Assembly (NCBI GenBank): GCA_965224205.1
Contig: CBDCYN010000011.1
Location: 62,001-126,000, forward strand
Source: CBDCYN01 sp965224205
GTDB lineage: Bacteria; Planctomycetota; Phycisphaerae; Phycisphaerales; Phycisphaeraceae
DNA length: 64,000 nt
Direction: 5' to 3'
Part shown: one piece after another, positions 43,848-52,438 of the stretch
Position numbering within the stretch: the stretch's first letter is position 1
Layout: every line of letters begins with the position of its first letter
Notes under the pieces: model-generated
Databases searched by the model: none
What the model was told of the DNA's origin: nothing
What the model saw: the letters and a program-made list of their open reading frames with translations, nothing else
Position numbers and translations under genes: made by a program

Positions 43848-44990
43848 ATGCAAGACGGTGGCCACAGGATCCAAACCGTTCTCGTCGCTTTACTGGCGTT
43901 CACATGTTGCAATTCAGCCCTCGAAGCCGCTGAAGAGACAGCCTCTAACCCGAAGCTCACCCCCGAAGAGCACCTCCGCGCGGTGCTCGAAGACAAAGAC
44001 CCGCACTCGCTTTGGCTGCTCATGGCCCGTGGGTCGATCTCGCGGATCAAGACCGGTGGCTCGGGCTGGCTGGACGTCAACATCGCCACGACCCGGCACC
44101 TGGTCGACCAGTGGTCCCGGTCCGACGACTACCGGTCAGCTGCCGAGCGGTTCTTGGAAAACATGGGCCTGCCTCGCGATCGGGGCCAGGCCAACACCAA
44201 ACACATTAAAGAACTACAAGAAAAATTCCCTGATTCCATCGTTCTCGAGACCAAGCACTACCACATCTTCTCGCGCGCAGACCAACGCACGACCAAGAAC
44301 CTCGCGAAACTGATGGACGCGATCTTCGAGCTCTATGATTCGATGTTCGGCTTCGAAGAGAAGATCCCGTACAAGAGCCTGATCGTCTTCTGGAAGGACC
44401 GCAACGAGTACTTCGACAACGGCGGGCTGGTCAACTCCGCGGCGTACTACTCCCCGTCGACCAAGATGCTGGTGGGGTACAACACCAAAGCGATGCCCGC
44501 CACGCAGCACATGGACCCGTACAAAGTGATGTTCCACGAGGGCTGGCACCAGTACTTCGACTTCTACATCCCCAACGCCCCGCTATGGTACAACGAGGGT
44601 TTCGCGGAGGTGTTCTCACCCACGAACGTCAAGGGCCGCAAAGCCAAGCTGCGTCGCAACGCCTACCAGGCCCGGGTCGCCCACGAGTTGCTTCTCAACA
44701 ACAAGCTGATGCCGCTAAGCCGGCTATTCCAGCTCGACCACAGCGATTTCCGCGATCCCGAAACCCAGCGGGCGGCCTACGCCGAGAGCTACTCGTTCAT
44801 CACGTTCCTGATGAACTTCCGCAGCGGCGACCGCAAACTCGAAAAGCAGCTACGCAGCTTCTACAAGGACTACTTCTGGGAGCTGCGCAAAGGGACCGAC
44901 CCGGTGAAGGCGGTCGACATCGTTTTCGGCGACGTGAAGATCGACGTCCTTGAGGAACTCTGGAAAAAGAGCATCCAACGGCATCGGTAA
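43848..44990 (+). CDS. DUF1570 domain protein, putative zinc metallopeptidase
   Basis: The 380-residue product starts at an ATG with GGGAGG 9 bases upstream; upstream in-frame ATGs at 43719 and 43797 are less likely. A signal peptide (about 1-26; VLVALLAFTCCNSALEAA) is followed by a helical region, then a metallopeptidase-like core: HYHIFSRAD, LIVFWKDRNEYFD, a HExxH motif in FHEGWHQYFDFYI near residue 235, and YNEGFAEVF with the third ligand Glu about 20 residues later. This arrangement is typical of gluzincin-like proteins. DUF1570 proteins are abundant in planctomycetes; substrate unknown. A strong hairpin follows it. Confidence 0.82.
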   Translation: MQDGGHRIQTVLVALLAFTCCNSALEAAEETASNPKLTPEEHLRAVLEDKDPHSLWLLMARGSISRIKTGGSGWLDVNIATTRHLVDQWSRSDDYRSAAERFLENMGLPRDRGQANTKHIKELQEKFPDSIVLETKHYHIFSRADQRTTKNLAKLMDAIFELYDSMFGFEEKIPYKSLIVFWKDRNEYFDNGGLVNSAAYYSPSTKMLVGYNTKAMPATQHMDPYKVMFHEGWHQYFDFYIPNAPLWYNEGFAEVFSPTNVKGRKAKLRRNAYQARVAHELLLNNKLMPLSRLFQLDHSDFRDPETQRAAYAESYSFITFLMNFRSGDRKLEKQLRSFYKDYFWELRKGTDPVKAVDIVFGDVKIDVLEELWKKSIQRHR

Positions 44991-44998
44991 GGTGATCA

Positions 44999-45023
44999 AG
45001 CTGCGGGCTACCAGCCCGCAGCT
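44999..45023 (+). terminator. Perfect hairpin after the DUF1570 gene
   Basis: An 11-bp perfect stem (AGCTGCGGGCT and complement) with a 3-base loop begins 9 bases after the stop. No strong T-tract follows. Confidence 0.6.
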
Positions 45024-45067
45024 AAGAAAGTGTGTGAGAAGCATAATTAGATCTCAAAATCGGAGGC

Positions 45068-45132
45068 CACTGGCTGCTGGTCAGCCAGTGTTTTAGCCTC
45101 TGCTCATCACACTGGCGGGCCAGCCGCCAGTG
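45068..45132. repeat. Two CACTGG-type palindromes
   Basis: CACTGGCTG-N5-CAGCCAGTG (45068-45090) and CACTGGCGG-N5-CCGCCAGTG (45110-45132). The second recurs at 52272-52294. Dispersed palindromic repeats of this kind are common in planctomycete intergenic DNA. Confidence 0.7.
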
Positions 45133-45228
45133 GCACACTCTCTTCTCACACCCACTGTCTCTAAGCGCCCGCCTCGATCATCCGGGTCATTGTGTATACG
45201 GCAGGGGCATTGCGGTTAGAATGGGTTT

Positions 45229-46884
45229 ATGAAGCTATCTTTGACGACGAATACACGATCGCCGACCTTCTGGCGGTTGCTCCTTGGTGTCGTGATCTTT
45301 TCCCAAGCCGGATCCGTTGCCCGCGCGCAGGACCCGGGTGATGTGGAAGCCGACCCCGCGATGCGGTCGGCGATCCAGTTGTTGCGCTCCAGCACCCGGC
45401 TGCGTCGCGACGGCGGCCACGTGCTGATGATGCGGTCGCTACGCCAGATGGACGACCCGGCACTGGTGCCGGTCTTCAAGTCTTGGGCGGATTCGGGTCA
45501 GCCCGCGTTGCAGGTCCACGGGATCCTCGGCCTCGCCCAGAACGCCCCCCAGCACCGCCTGGATGTGGACCGGGTGTTGGCGATCGACAACCCCGCGGTC
45601 CAGGCCCAGCTGATGGTCGCGGCGATCGACGGGGATCTGCTGGGAACCGATCAGGCGCGTGCCTTTCTCCACCACCCCGACCTCAACCCCGGCGTCAAGC
45701 TCCTGCCCGCTTTATACCTGGTCCAAGAGGAACAGCCGGTCGAGCCGGCGGTGCTCGACGAGATCGCCGCGGCGCCCGTCGAAGACCACCTGGTCTTGGT
45801 CCCGATGATCGCGTTAAAAAAGCAACGATGGACGGTGGACCAGGTCACGGGTTTAGAGCTCGAGGTCCGCCGGGCGTTGGTGTCGCTCATCAAGCTTCAG
45901 CTGGGGGACGCCCAGGCGGTGGATCAACTCAACGCGTTGGACCAGCACCTGCCCCCGCCCGTTCACGACCCGGTGTTGCAGCTTCTGTTAGCGACCGTGG
46001 TCCGCAGCGAGCTGGCCCGGACCGAGGCGTGGGCCGGTCGGTTTATGACCGCCCCGACGGTCAACGAGGCGATCAAGATGCTTTCGTTGCAGGCGGGGCT
46101 TCGGTTCGATTGGCCCGGTGCCCCCGGGGCGTGGCAGCGGTGGTACGATTCGCCGCCCGACGCGACGGACCCCAGCGGGCTGCTGGCACACCGCCTGCGG
46201 CTAGCGCTCGTCGCATTGCGTACCGCCCGGTGGCAGAACCCGGGCCTGTTTGAGACGCTGATGAACGAACAAGACCCACTGCTGCGTTCGATCGGGTACG
46301 CGGGCCGGGCGATCGCGTCCCGAGAGGGCGTGGGCGAAGCGGTGCGGCAGCTGACCACGTTTAACCACCCGACGATCAACCCGTGGGCGATCGCGTTCGC
46401 GAAAAACCGGTGCCAGCCCGAAGACGCCCGCGTGATCCTCTCGGGGCTGATCACCGCCCGGGACCCAAGCAAGCAGTCCGCCTCGCAGTGGCTCAACCAG
46501 GTCGCCGCCGCGACCGAAGGTTTGTGTGACCTCGACCCGGACGCGGCGGTAGAGCAGCTACGCCCGATCCTCCAATCACCCCAGACCGATGATCGGCTGA
46601 TCCAGGGCGTACTGTACGGCTTGGTGCGCAGCTCGAGGGACAGCCAGCCACACCGCGTGATCGAGTCACTGGGGCCGTTCGCCGACCCAGACGCGGCCCA
46701 GCTGGCCCTGGTGGTGACCGCCAAATCCGGGCAATCTCTCAGCGCCCAGCAGCAGGCGGATCTGAAGCTGATTGTCCGAGGCGGCGGGGGGATGCAAGAC
46801 CCGCTGCGGATCCAAGCGGCGTGGGCTTATCTGCGGCTGACCGATCGCACCGGGTTGGCGATCGAGCGGGCCCTGGGTGGGTAG
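45229..46884 (+). CDS. Exported alpha-helical repeat (HEAT-like) protein
   Basis: A signal peptide (about residues 1-33, cleaving near ARA-QD) precedes 518 residues of alternating short helices with Leu/Ala-rich HEAT-like periodicity (for example LVPVFKSWADSGQPALQVHGILGLAQ, and NPAVQAQLMVAAIDGDLLG). No catalytic motif is seen. HEAT-like exported proteins in planctomycetes are usually scaffolds of unknown partner. It is not obviously in an operon: 240 bases from the DUF1570 gene and 90 from the next. Confidence 0.65.
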   Translation: MKLSLTTNTRSPTFWRLLLGVVIFSQAGSVARAQDPGDVEADPAMRSAIQLLRSSTRLRRDGGHVLMMRSLRQMDDPALVPVFKSWADSGQPALQVHGILGLAQNAPQHRLDVDRVLAIDNPAVQAQLMVAAIDGDLLGTDQARAFLHHPDLNPGVKLLPALYLVQEEQPVEPAVLDEIAAAPVEDHLVLVPMIALKKQRWTVDQVTGLELEVRRALVSLIKLQLGDAQAVDQLNALDQHLPPPVHDPVLQLLLATVVRSELARTEAWAGRFMTAPTVNEAIKMLSLQAGLRFDWPGAPGAWQRWYDSPPDATDPSGLLAHRLRLALVALRTARWQNPGLFETLMNEQDPLLRSIGYAGRAIASREGVGEAVRQLTTFNHPTINPWAIAFAKNRCQPEDARVILSGLITARDPSKQSASQWLNQVAAATEGLCDLDPDAAVEQLRPILQSPQTDDRLIQGVLYGLVRSSRDSQPHRVIESLGPFADPDAAQLALVVTAKSGQSLSAQQQADLKLIVRGGGGMQDPLRIQAAWAYLRLTDRTGLAIERALGG

Positions 46885-46975
46885 ATCAGAATTATTTGTC
46901 ACAAACCGTTACCCTTGACTTGTCAAGCGGATGTAACCGGCGCGATTCATTACCCATTGGCGATCCGTCCATAAC

Positions 46976-48160
46976 ATGAGTGTTATCCCCTTAAGTCATC
47001 CCGACATTACGGAGTCAGAGATCCAGGCGGTGGTGGACGTGCTGCGTTGCGGGCGGCTGAGCATCGGCCCCAGACAGGCACGGTTCGAAGAGATGGTCGC
47101 CGACCGCGCCAACCGCCGCCACGGGATTGCGGTCAGCAGCGGCACCGCCGGCCTGCACCTGGTCTTGCAGAGCCTGGGGATCGGCCCCGGCGATGAGGTG
47201 ATCACCACCCCGTTTAGTTTTATCGCCTCAGCCAACAGCATCCTGTTCGTCGGGGCCAGCCCGGTGTTTGTCGATATCGACCCGGTTAGCCTCAATATGG
47301 ACCCCGACCGGGTCGAAGCCGCGATCACCGCCCGCACCAAAGCGATCCTGGCGGTCGACGTGTTCGGCAACCCGACCCATATCGACCGGCTAGCCCGGAT
47401 CGCCCAGGCCCACGAGATCACGCTCATCGAAGACGCCTGCGAGGCCCTGGGCGGCCGGTGCGCTGGCCAGCCGGTGGGGTCGTTTGGCCGCGCCGCGGTG
47501 TTCGGGTTCTACCCCAACAAGCAGATCACCACCGGCGAGGGGGGCATGATCGTCACCGACGACGATCAATTGGCCAAGGCGTGCCGGTCGCTGCGCAACC
47601 AGGGGCGGGTCGTCGAGACCGATGAAGACGACCTCTCGTTAGCGTCCTCATCGCGCGGGTCGTGGCTCGAGCACGAAGGCCTGGGGTACAACTACCGGCT
47701 AAGCGAGATCGCCTGCGCGTTGGGGATGACGCAGATGGAGCGGCTGGATCAGATCCTCGAGGCCCGTCGCCAGGTCGCGGGGATGTACATGCAGAGGCTA
47801 CTGGATTGGGAAGACCTGATCCTGCCCACGGTCGGGCCCGAGATCGCCGGGGACATGAGCTGGTTCGTGTTCGTCGTAAGGCTAAGTGACCTTTATAGTC
47901 ACACCGAGCGCGACCGGATCATCGCGGGCATGAGCCGCCACGAGATCGGCGTGGGCAACTACTTCCCGTGCATCCACCTCCAGCCGCTGTACCGCCAGCG
48001 GTTCGGGTACAAAAAAGGCACGTTCCCGGTGGCTGAGTCGGTGAGCCAACGCACGATCGCCCTGCCGTTCTACAACCGCCTCGACGAGCCACAGATCGAC
48101 CTGATCGTCCACACGCTGTCGGTGATGATCCAGCGTGAACGGCTGCTGAAGCGCGACTAA
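46976..48160 (+). CDS. DegT/DnrJ/EryC1/StrS family aminotransferase
   Basis: PLP-dependent aminotransferase acting on nucleotide-linked keto sugars for surface glycans. The 394-residue protein has the family pattern: IPLSHPDITESEIQAVVDVL, HGIAVSSGTAGLHLVLQSLGIGPGDEVITTPFSF, FVDIDPVSLNMDPD, IEDACEALGG (Asp binding PLP), and the PLP Lys in FYPNKQITTGEGGMIVT. It has no aberration. No other sugar-nucleotide genes are adjacent, so the substrate is unknown. Confidence 0.93.
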   Translation: MSVIPLSHPDITESEIQAVVDVLRCGRLSIGPRQARFEEMVADRANRRHGIAVSSGTAGLHLVLQSLGIGPGDEVITTPFSFIASANSILFVGASPVFVDIDPVSLNMDPDRVEAAITARTKAILAVDVFGNPTHIDRLARIAQAHEITLIEDACEALGGRCAGQPVGSFGRAAVFGFYPNKQITTGEGGMIVTDDDQLAKACRSLRNQGRVVETDEDDLSLASSSRGSWLEHEGLGYNYRLSEIACALGMTQMERLDQILEARRQVAGMYMQRLLDWEDLILPTVGPEIAGDMSWFVFVVRLSDLYSHTERDRIIAGMSRHEIGVGNYFPCIHLQPLYRQRFGYKKGTFPVAESVSQRTIALPFYNRLDEPQIDLIVHTLSVMIQRERLLKRD

Positions 48161-48161
48161 G

Positions 48162-48236
48162 CCCCCGGCTTGGCCGGGGGGTTCGCGATGGGGCCAGGCT
48201 CAACCGGGGCCATCCCCCGGCAAAGCCAGGGGCTAT
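48162..48236. repeat. CCCCCGGC-type palindromes
   Basis: CCCCCGGC-TTG-GCCGGGGG (48162-48180) and a second, imperfect CCCCCGGC-AAA-GCCAGGGG (near 48214-48233). The same core with GGCTTTGCC occurs at the mutS end (3138-3166). May act as terminator for the aminotransferase gene. Confidence 0.6.
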
Positions 48237-48401
48237 GGTCGGGCGGACCCGGGACGCCCCCGATTCTATTGCACAGCGGGTAGGTATTGCATATCTCAGA
48301 TATTATTGACATAATATCGCGTCGACCGAATAAACATAACAATGCTGCCGTCACAGGGTGTCCGCGCCCGTATCCGGCATCGATAGCAAGGCACTTGGGA
48401 T

Positions 48402-48671
48402 ATGACGATCACCGCTGAACGCAAGACCGAGCTGGTTCAAGACTACCGCCGCGATGAAAAAGACTCTGGCTCGCCCGAGGTCCAGGTCGCGGTGCTCACC
48501 GAACGCATCTCCGGCCTCACCGAGCACCTACGCTCCCACAAGCACGATTTTGCCTCACGGCGAGGGCTTCTGACCATGGTCAGCAAGAGGAACCGCCTGC
48601 TGCGGTACCTTTCTCGAACCAACCACCAAGCCTACCAGCAATTAATCGCCCGGCTGGGCCTGCGTAAATAA
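48402..48671 (+). CDS. rpsO: 30S ribosomal protein S15
   Basis: S15 binds 16S rRNA early in small-subunit assembly. The 89-residue protein has the signature GSPEVQVAVLTERISGLTEHLRSHKHDFASRRGLL and ends with YQQLIARLGLRK. It precedes pnp, the conserved rpsO-pnp pair. Confidence 0.97.
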   Translation: MTITAERKTELVQDYRRDEKDSGSPEVQVAVLTERISGLTEHLRSHKHDFASRRGLLTMVSKRNRLLRYLSRTNHQAYQQLIARLGLRK

Positions 48672-48952
48672 ATAGGGATACCACGGCGGGTGTCGCCGTT
48701 GGCCATTAAAGCGGAATCGTGTTCAGATCCTCCCGGAGTCCAGCAGCAGACGACAGAAAGCCTACTCGACGGCCTGGGACCACCGATCGATCGGTTAAGG
48801 TTCGCTAGACTTCCTGTCCTCTGCTTCTGCTTCCGCACACGATCTGAACTTGGAGATGGATCGACCATGAAGGGGTCAGCCGCGTTATCTAGCGGTGGAT
48901 CGAGGGTCTATCCGTACATCTATAGTTCTACTTTTAGGTAAGGAATCACAAA

Positions 48953-51109
48953 ATGGCAGCCACACGCGTTGAAATGACCCTCGGGGGCCGGACACTGAGC
49001 ATCGAAACCGGGAAACTAGCCAAGCAGGCCGACGGGGCGGCAGTCGTTCAGTTTGGTGAAACGGTGGTTTTAGGCACAGCCGTCCGGTCGAACCCGCGCG
49101 AGGGGATCGACTTCTTCCCCCTGACCGTCGACTACCGCGAAAAACTCAACGCCGCCGGCAAGTTCCCAGGCGGGTTCCGCAAGCGGGAAGGGGCGCCCAA
49201 CCAGAAAGAGATCCTCACGATGCGGAACATCGACCGCCCGATCCGCCCGCTATTCCCCAAGGGCTTTTTCGATGAGGTGCAGATCCAGTGCTGGGTCTTG
49301 GCCGCCGACGGGCAAAACGAGCCTGATGTGCTGGCGGGGATCGCTGCATCCGCCGCCTTGTCGCTTAGCTCGGTTCCGTTCCAGGGCCCTGTCGGGAACG
49401 TGCGTGTGGGCCGGGTCGACGGCAAGTTTGTGATCATGCCCACCGCTGCGGAGGTGGAGTACAGTGACCTGGACATGCTCCTGTGCGGCCACCGAGACGG
49501 CCTGAACATGATCGAGGTCGGCGCCCAGGAGCTGCCCGAATCCGTCGTGCTCGAGGCGATCGAGTTCGGCCGCACCCAGGTCCTCCAGATCGTCGATATG
49601 CTTGATGAGCTGGTCCAGAAGGTGGGCAAGGAGAAAGTCACGAACCTCATCGTCCCCGCTCAGGAGATCATCGACCGCGTCAACCAAGACCTCGCCGGCC
49701 CCCTCGAAGCGGCCAAGACGAAGGACGGCAACAAGCTCGAACGCCAGGAAGCCGTCTCAGCCGCGATCGAAAACTTCCTCACCACCGCGTATCCCCAGCC
49801 CGATGAGAACGCCAGCTTCACCCAGTTCAAGCAGTGGGAGGTCAACGTCTCCCAGGCCAAGCAGGCGATCCACGACCTGGAAGAAGAGATTACTTGCAAG
49901 GTGATCCGCACCGGTCGGCGCACCGACGGCCGGTCGTTCGATGAGCTACGACCGATCTCGTGTGAAACAGCCATCTTGCCAAGGGTGCACGGATCCGGCC
50001 TCTTTACCCGCGGCGAGACCCAAGCCCTCGTGACCGCGACACTGGGCACCGGCAAGGATGAGCAGATCGTGGATGGTTTAGGTGAAGAATACGCCGAAAA
50101 ATTCTACCTCCACTACAACTTCCCCCCGTTCTCGGTCGGTGAAGCCAAGCGGATCACCGGCCCCAGCCGCCGCGATATCGGTCACGGCAAACTCGCCGAG
50201 AAGTCGCTCCAGCCGGTGCTGCCCCCGGTCGACAAATTCCCGTACACCGTCCGGCTGGTCAGCGATATCCTCGAGTCGAACGGCTCGTCGTCGATGGCTT
50301 CGGTCTGTGGCGGCAGCCTCGCCCTGCTCGACGCCGGCGTGCCGATCCGAGCGACGGTCGCGGGGATCAGTATCGGGATGATCTCTAAAGACCCCAACGA
50401 CCCCGCGGGTCAGGATCTCTACCTCACCGACATCCAGGGCGAAGAAGACCACTTCGGCGATATGGATTTCAAGGTTGCCGGCACCCGCGACGGGATCACC
50501 GGCATCCAGCTCGACCTCAAGATCCGTGGCCTGAACATGGACCAGATCAAGCACACGTTCGAGTTGGCCCGCAAGAACCGGGTCCAGATCATCGAGATGA
50601 TCGAGGCCGAGCTGCCCAAGCCACGCGAGACCATCAGCAAGCACGCCCCGCGGTTGCTGTCGACCACGATCCACCCCGACAAGATCGGCCGACTCATCGG
50701 GCCCAGCGGCAAAACCATCCGCGGCATCCAGGAAGCCACCGGCGCCACGATCGAGGTCGAAGACGACGGCACCGTCCTGATCTCCGCCACCGGTGCCGGC
50801 AAGGCCGAGAAGGCCCTCGAAGAGGTCGAGAGGCTCTGCGCCGAAGTCAAAGTCGGGCAGGTTTACACCGGCCGCGTCACCTCCGTCAAAGACTTCGGTG
50901 CCTTCATCGAGGTCATCCCCGGCCAAGACGGCTTGTGCCACATCTCCGAGCTTTCGGACGGGTACGTCGAGAAAGTCACCGACGTGGTGAAGATGGGCCA
51001 GCAGGTGCGCGTCAAAGTATTGCAGATCGACGAGCAGGGCAGGGTGAAGCTGTCGCGCAAAGCGGCGCTGCAAGAAGAAGACGAAGCGTCCGTCCCGGTC
51101 GAAAAATAA
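48953..51109 (+). CDS. pnp: Polyribonucleotide nucleotidyltransferase (PNPase)
   Basis: PNPase degrades RNA from the 3' end using phosphate. The 718-residue protein has two RNase PH cores (FFPLTVDYREKLNAAGKFPGGF and PISCETAILPRVHGSGLFTRGETQAL, FPPFSVGEAKR), the alpha-helical linker, a KH domain (IGRLIGPSGKTIRGIQEATG near 580) and an S1 domain (GRVTSVKDFGAFIEVIPGQDGLCHISELS near 640). TAAGGAATC precedes the ATG. The 280-base leader may carry autoregulatory structure. Confidence 0.98.
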   Translation: MAATRVEMTLGGRTLSIETGKLAKQADGAAVVQFGETVVLGTAVRSNPREGIDFFPLTVDYREKLNAAGKFPGGFRKREGAPNQKEILTMRNIDRPIRPLFPKGFFDEVQIQCWVLAADGQNEPDVLAGIAASAALSLSSVPFQGPVGNVRVGRVDGKFVIMPTAAEVEYSDLDMLLCGHRDGLNMIEVGAQELPESVVLEAIEFGRTQVLQIVDMLDELVQKVGKEKVTNLIVPAQEIIDRVNQDLAGPLEAAKTKDGNKLERQEAVSAAIENFLTTAYPQPDENASFTQFKQWEVNVSQAKQAIHDLEEEITCKVIRTGRRTDGRSFDELRPISCETAILPRVHGSGLFTRGETQALVTATLGTGKDEQIVDGLGEEYAEKFYLHYNFPPFSVGEAKRITGPSRRDIGHGKLAEKSLQPVLPPVDKFPYTVRLVSDILESNGSSSMASVCGGSLALLDAGVPIRATVAGISIGMISKDPNDPAGQDLYLTDIQGEEDHFGDMDFKVAGTRDGITGIQLDLKIRGLNMDQIKHTFELARKNRVQIIEMIEAELPKPRETISKHAPRLLSTTIHPDKIGRLIGPSGKTIRGIQEATGATIEVEDDGTVLISATGAGKAEKALEEVERLCAEVKVGQVYTGRVTSVKDFGAFIEVIPGQDGLCHISELSDGYVEKVTDVVKMGQQVRVKVLQIDEQGRVKLSRKAALQEEDEASVPVEK

Positions 51110-51211
51110 ACGTACGACCGTGCCGCGCCATGAAAGTCATCTAACGCCGGTGCAGCCAAGGGCAGGGATGAAGCTACACGCTGCGGCGCGTCTGGTATCT
51201 TCACGGTCCTG

Positions 51212-52090
51212 ATGACCTGGTTCTTCGCGGGTTTAGGCGTCGGTCTGGCGTTAACCATCCCTGTGGCGGTGGTGGTGGTCCGCCATGAGATCAAGCGTAT
51301 CCGTCGCTTGGAACAGCGGGCCCGCGCCGCTGAACGCCTCGCGGAGCTGGGCCGCCTCACCGGCGGGTTGGCCCACGAGATCAAAAATCCCCTCTCGACC
51401 GTCGGGCTCAACATCCAGCTGCTCCAAGAGGACCTCGGTGACTGGGTGGCTCAGCCCGGCACGAGCCCGCTAGCCCAAGATCAGGTCCGTCGGATCCAGA
51501 CCCGGTTCACCACCCTCGCCAACGAAGTACGACGCCTGCGCGAGATCCTCGAAGACTTCCTCCAATACGCCGGCCGGGTCAAGCTCCACCGCGAACCCAC
51601 CGACGTCAACGCCCTGGTTGCCGAGTTGGCAGATTTTTATAGCCCCCAGGCCCACACCGCTTCGGTCCACCTGCGCACCCAGCTATCCGCCGACCCGGCC
51701 CAGGCGCATGTCGATGTCAGCCTCCTGAAGCAGGCCCTATTGAACCTGCTGATCAACGCCACCCAGGCGATGACCGACGCCCGGGAATCGGACGAGCCCT
51801 CCGGCGGCAGCGACGAGCTGATCCTCCGCACGCAGCGTGTCAAGACCCTGGGGCAAGATGAGATCCACATCCACGTCACCGATACCGGCCCGGGGATCCC
51901 CGTCGAAACCGCGGACAAGATCTTTCAGCCGTACTTTTCGACGAAGCGCGGCGGCACCGGCCTGGGCCTGCCCACGGCGAGGCGGATCATCGAAGAACAC
52001 GACGGCACCCTCACCGTCCACGCCGAGCCCGGCCGTGGTAGTGACTTCGTCGTCGCCCTGCCGGTGTCGCCACCCGCCCAGCATGACTGA
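51212..52090 (+). CDS. Membrane-bound sensor histidine kinase, orphan
   Basis: The 292-residue protein has one N-terminal membrane helix (about 4-24) and no obvious sensor domain. The HisKA dimerisation region contains the H box LAHEIKNPLSTVGLNIQLL near residue 53; the HATPase_c domain contains the N box LLINATQAM, G1 DTGPGIP, F box FQPYFSTK and G2 GGTGLGLPTARRII. All ATP-binding motifs are intact. No response regulator is adjacent, so it is an orphan kinase. Confidence 0.92.
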   Translation: MTWFFAGLGVGLALTIPVAVVVVRHEIKRIRRLEQRARAAERLAELGRLTGGLAHEIKNPLSTVGLNIQLLQEDLGDWVAQPGTSPLAQDQVRRIQTRFTTLANEVRRLREILEDFLQYAGRVKLHREPTDVNALVAELADFYSPQAHTASVHLRTQLSADPAQAHVDVSLLKQALLNLLINATQAMTDARESDEPSGGSDELILRTQRVKTLGQDEIHIHVTDTGPGIPVETADKIFQPYFSTKRGGTGLGLPTARRIIEEHDGTLTVHAEPGRGSDFVVALPVSPPAQHD

Positions 52091-52438
52091 CGCGTTGATC
52101 CCATACTCGTCGAAAACACACGGCAACGATCACAAGAGTGACGTGGTATGCTGAGGTGAACTGGGTTGTGGATTGGGTTGAATCCGTGAACGCCCGCAAC
52201 GAGCCGCGACCGTCAGGGAGCGGGTTCCTAGGCCCTGTCGGGAAACTCGTTTTGGAGGTCCATGGGTGTGCCACTGGCGGCTGGCCCGCCAGTGCAGACG
52301 CCAACGACACAGGTATTCGCACTGGCGGACAAGCAGCCCGTGGCACCCGATCAAAGTTTTCCGACAGAGCCTAAGTTTTTACGCCGGTAAGGATCGTCCC
52401 ACACACGCAAGGTCGGCGCCAAGGTCACAGGATCGAGA
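52091..52438. other. Repeat-rich spacer upstream of mgtE
   Basis: About 350 bases. It holds CGAGCCGCGACCGT near 52200, CACTGGCGG/CCGCCAGTG (52272-52294), a degenerate copy near 52320-52345, and GCCCTGTCGGGAAAACT-like and TTTTCCGACAGAGCC-like halves that face each other. No magnesium riboswitch was recognised. Confidence 0.5.
52272..52294. repeat. Dispersed palindrome CACTGGCGG...CCGCCAGTG
   Basis: Same 9-bp arms as 45110-45132, with a 5-base loop. Confidence 0.65.

Noticed and set aside
45068..45132. CRISPR-like repeats
   Set aside because: The repeats are palindromes without regular spacers or unique intervening sequences of equal length.
50078..51073. 331-codon frame opposite pnp
   Set aside because: Shadow of the PNPase gene; Asp/Leu/Gly-rich product typical of antisense GC-rich frames.
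52091..52438. Magnesium riboswitch upstream of mgtE
   Set aside because: The spacer is made of dispersed palindromic repeats; no M-box-like conserved core is visible.
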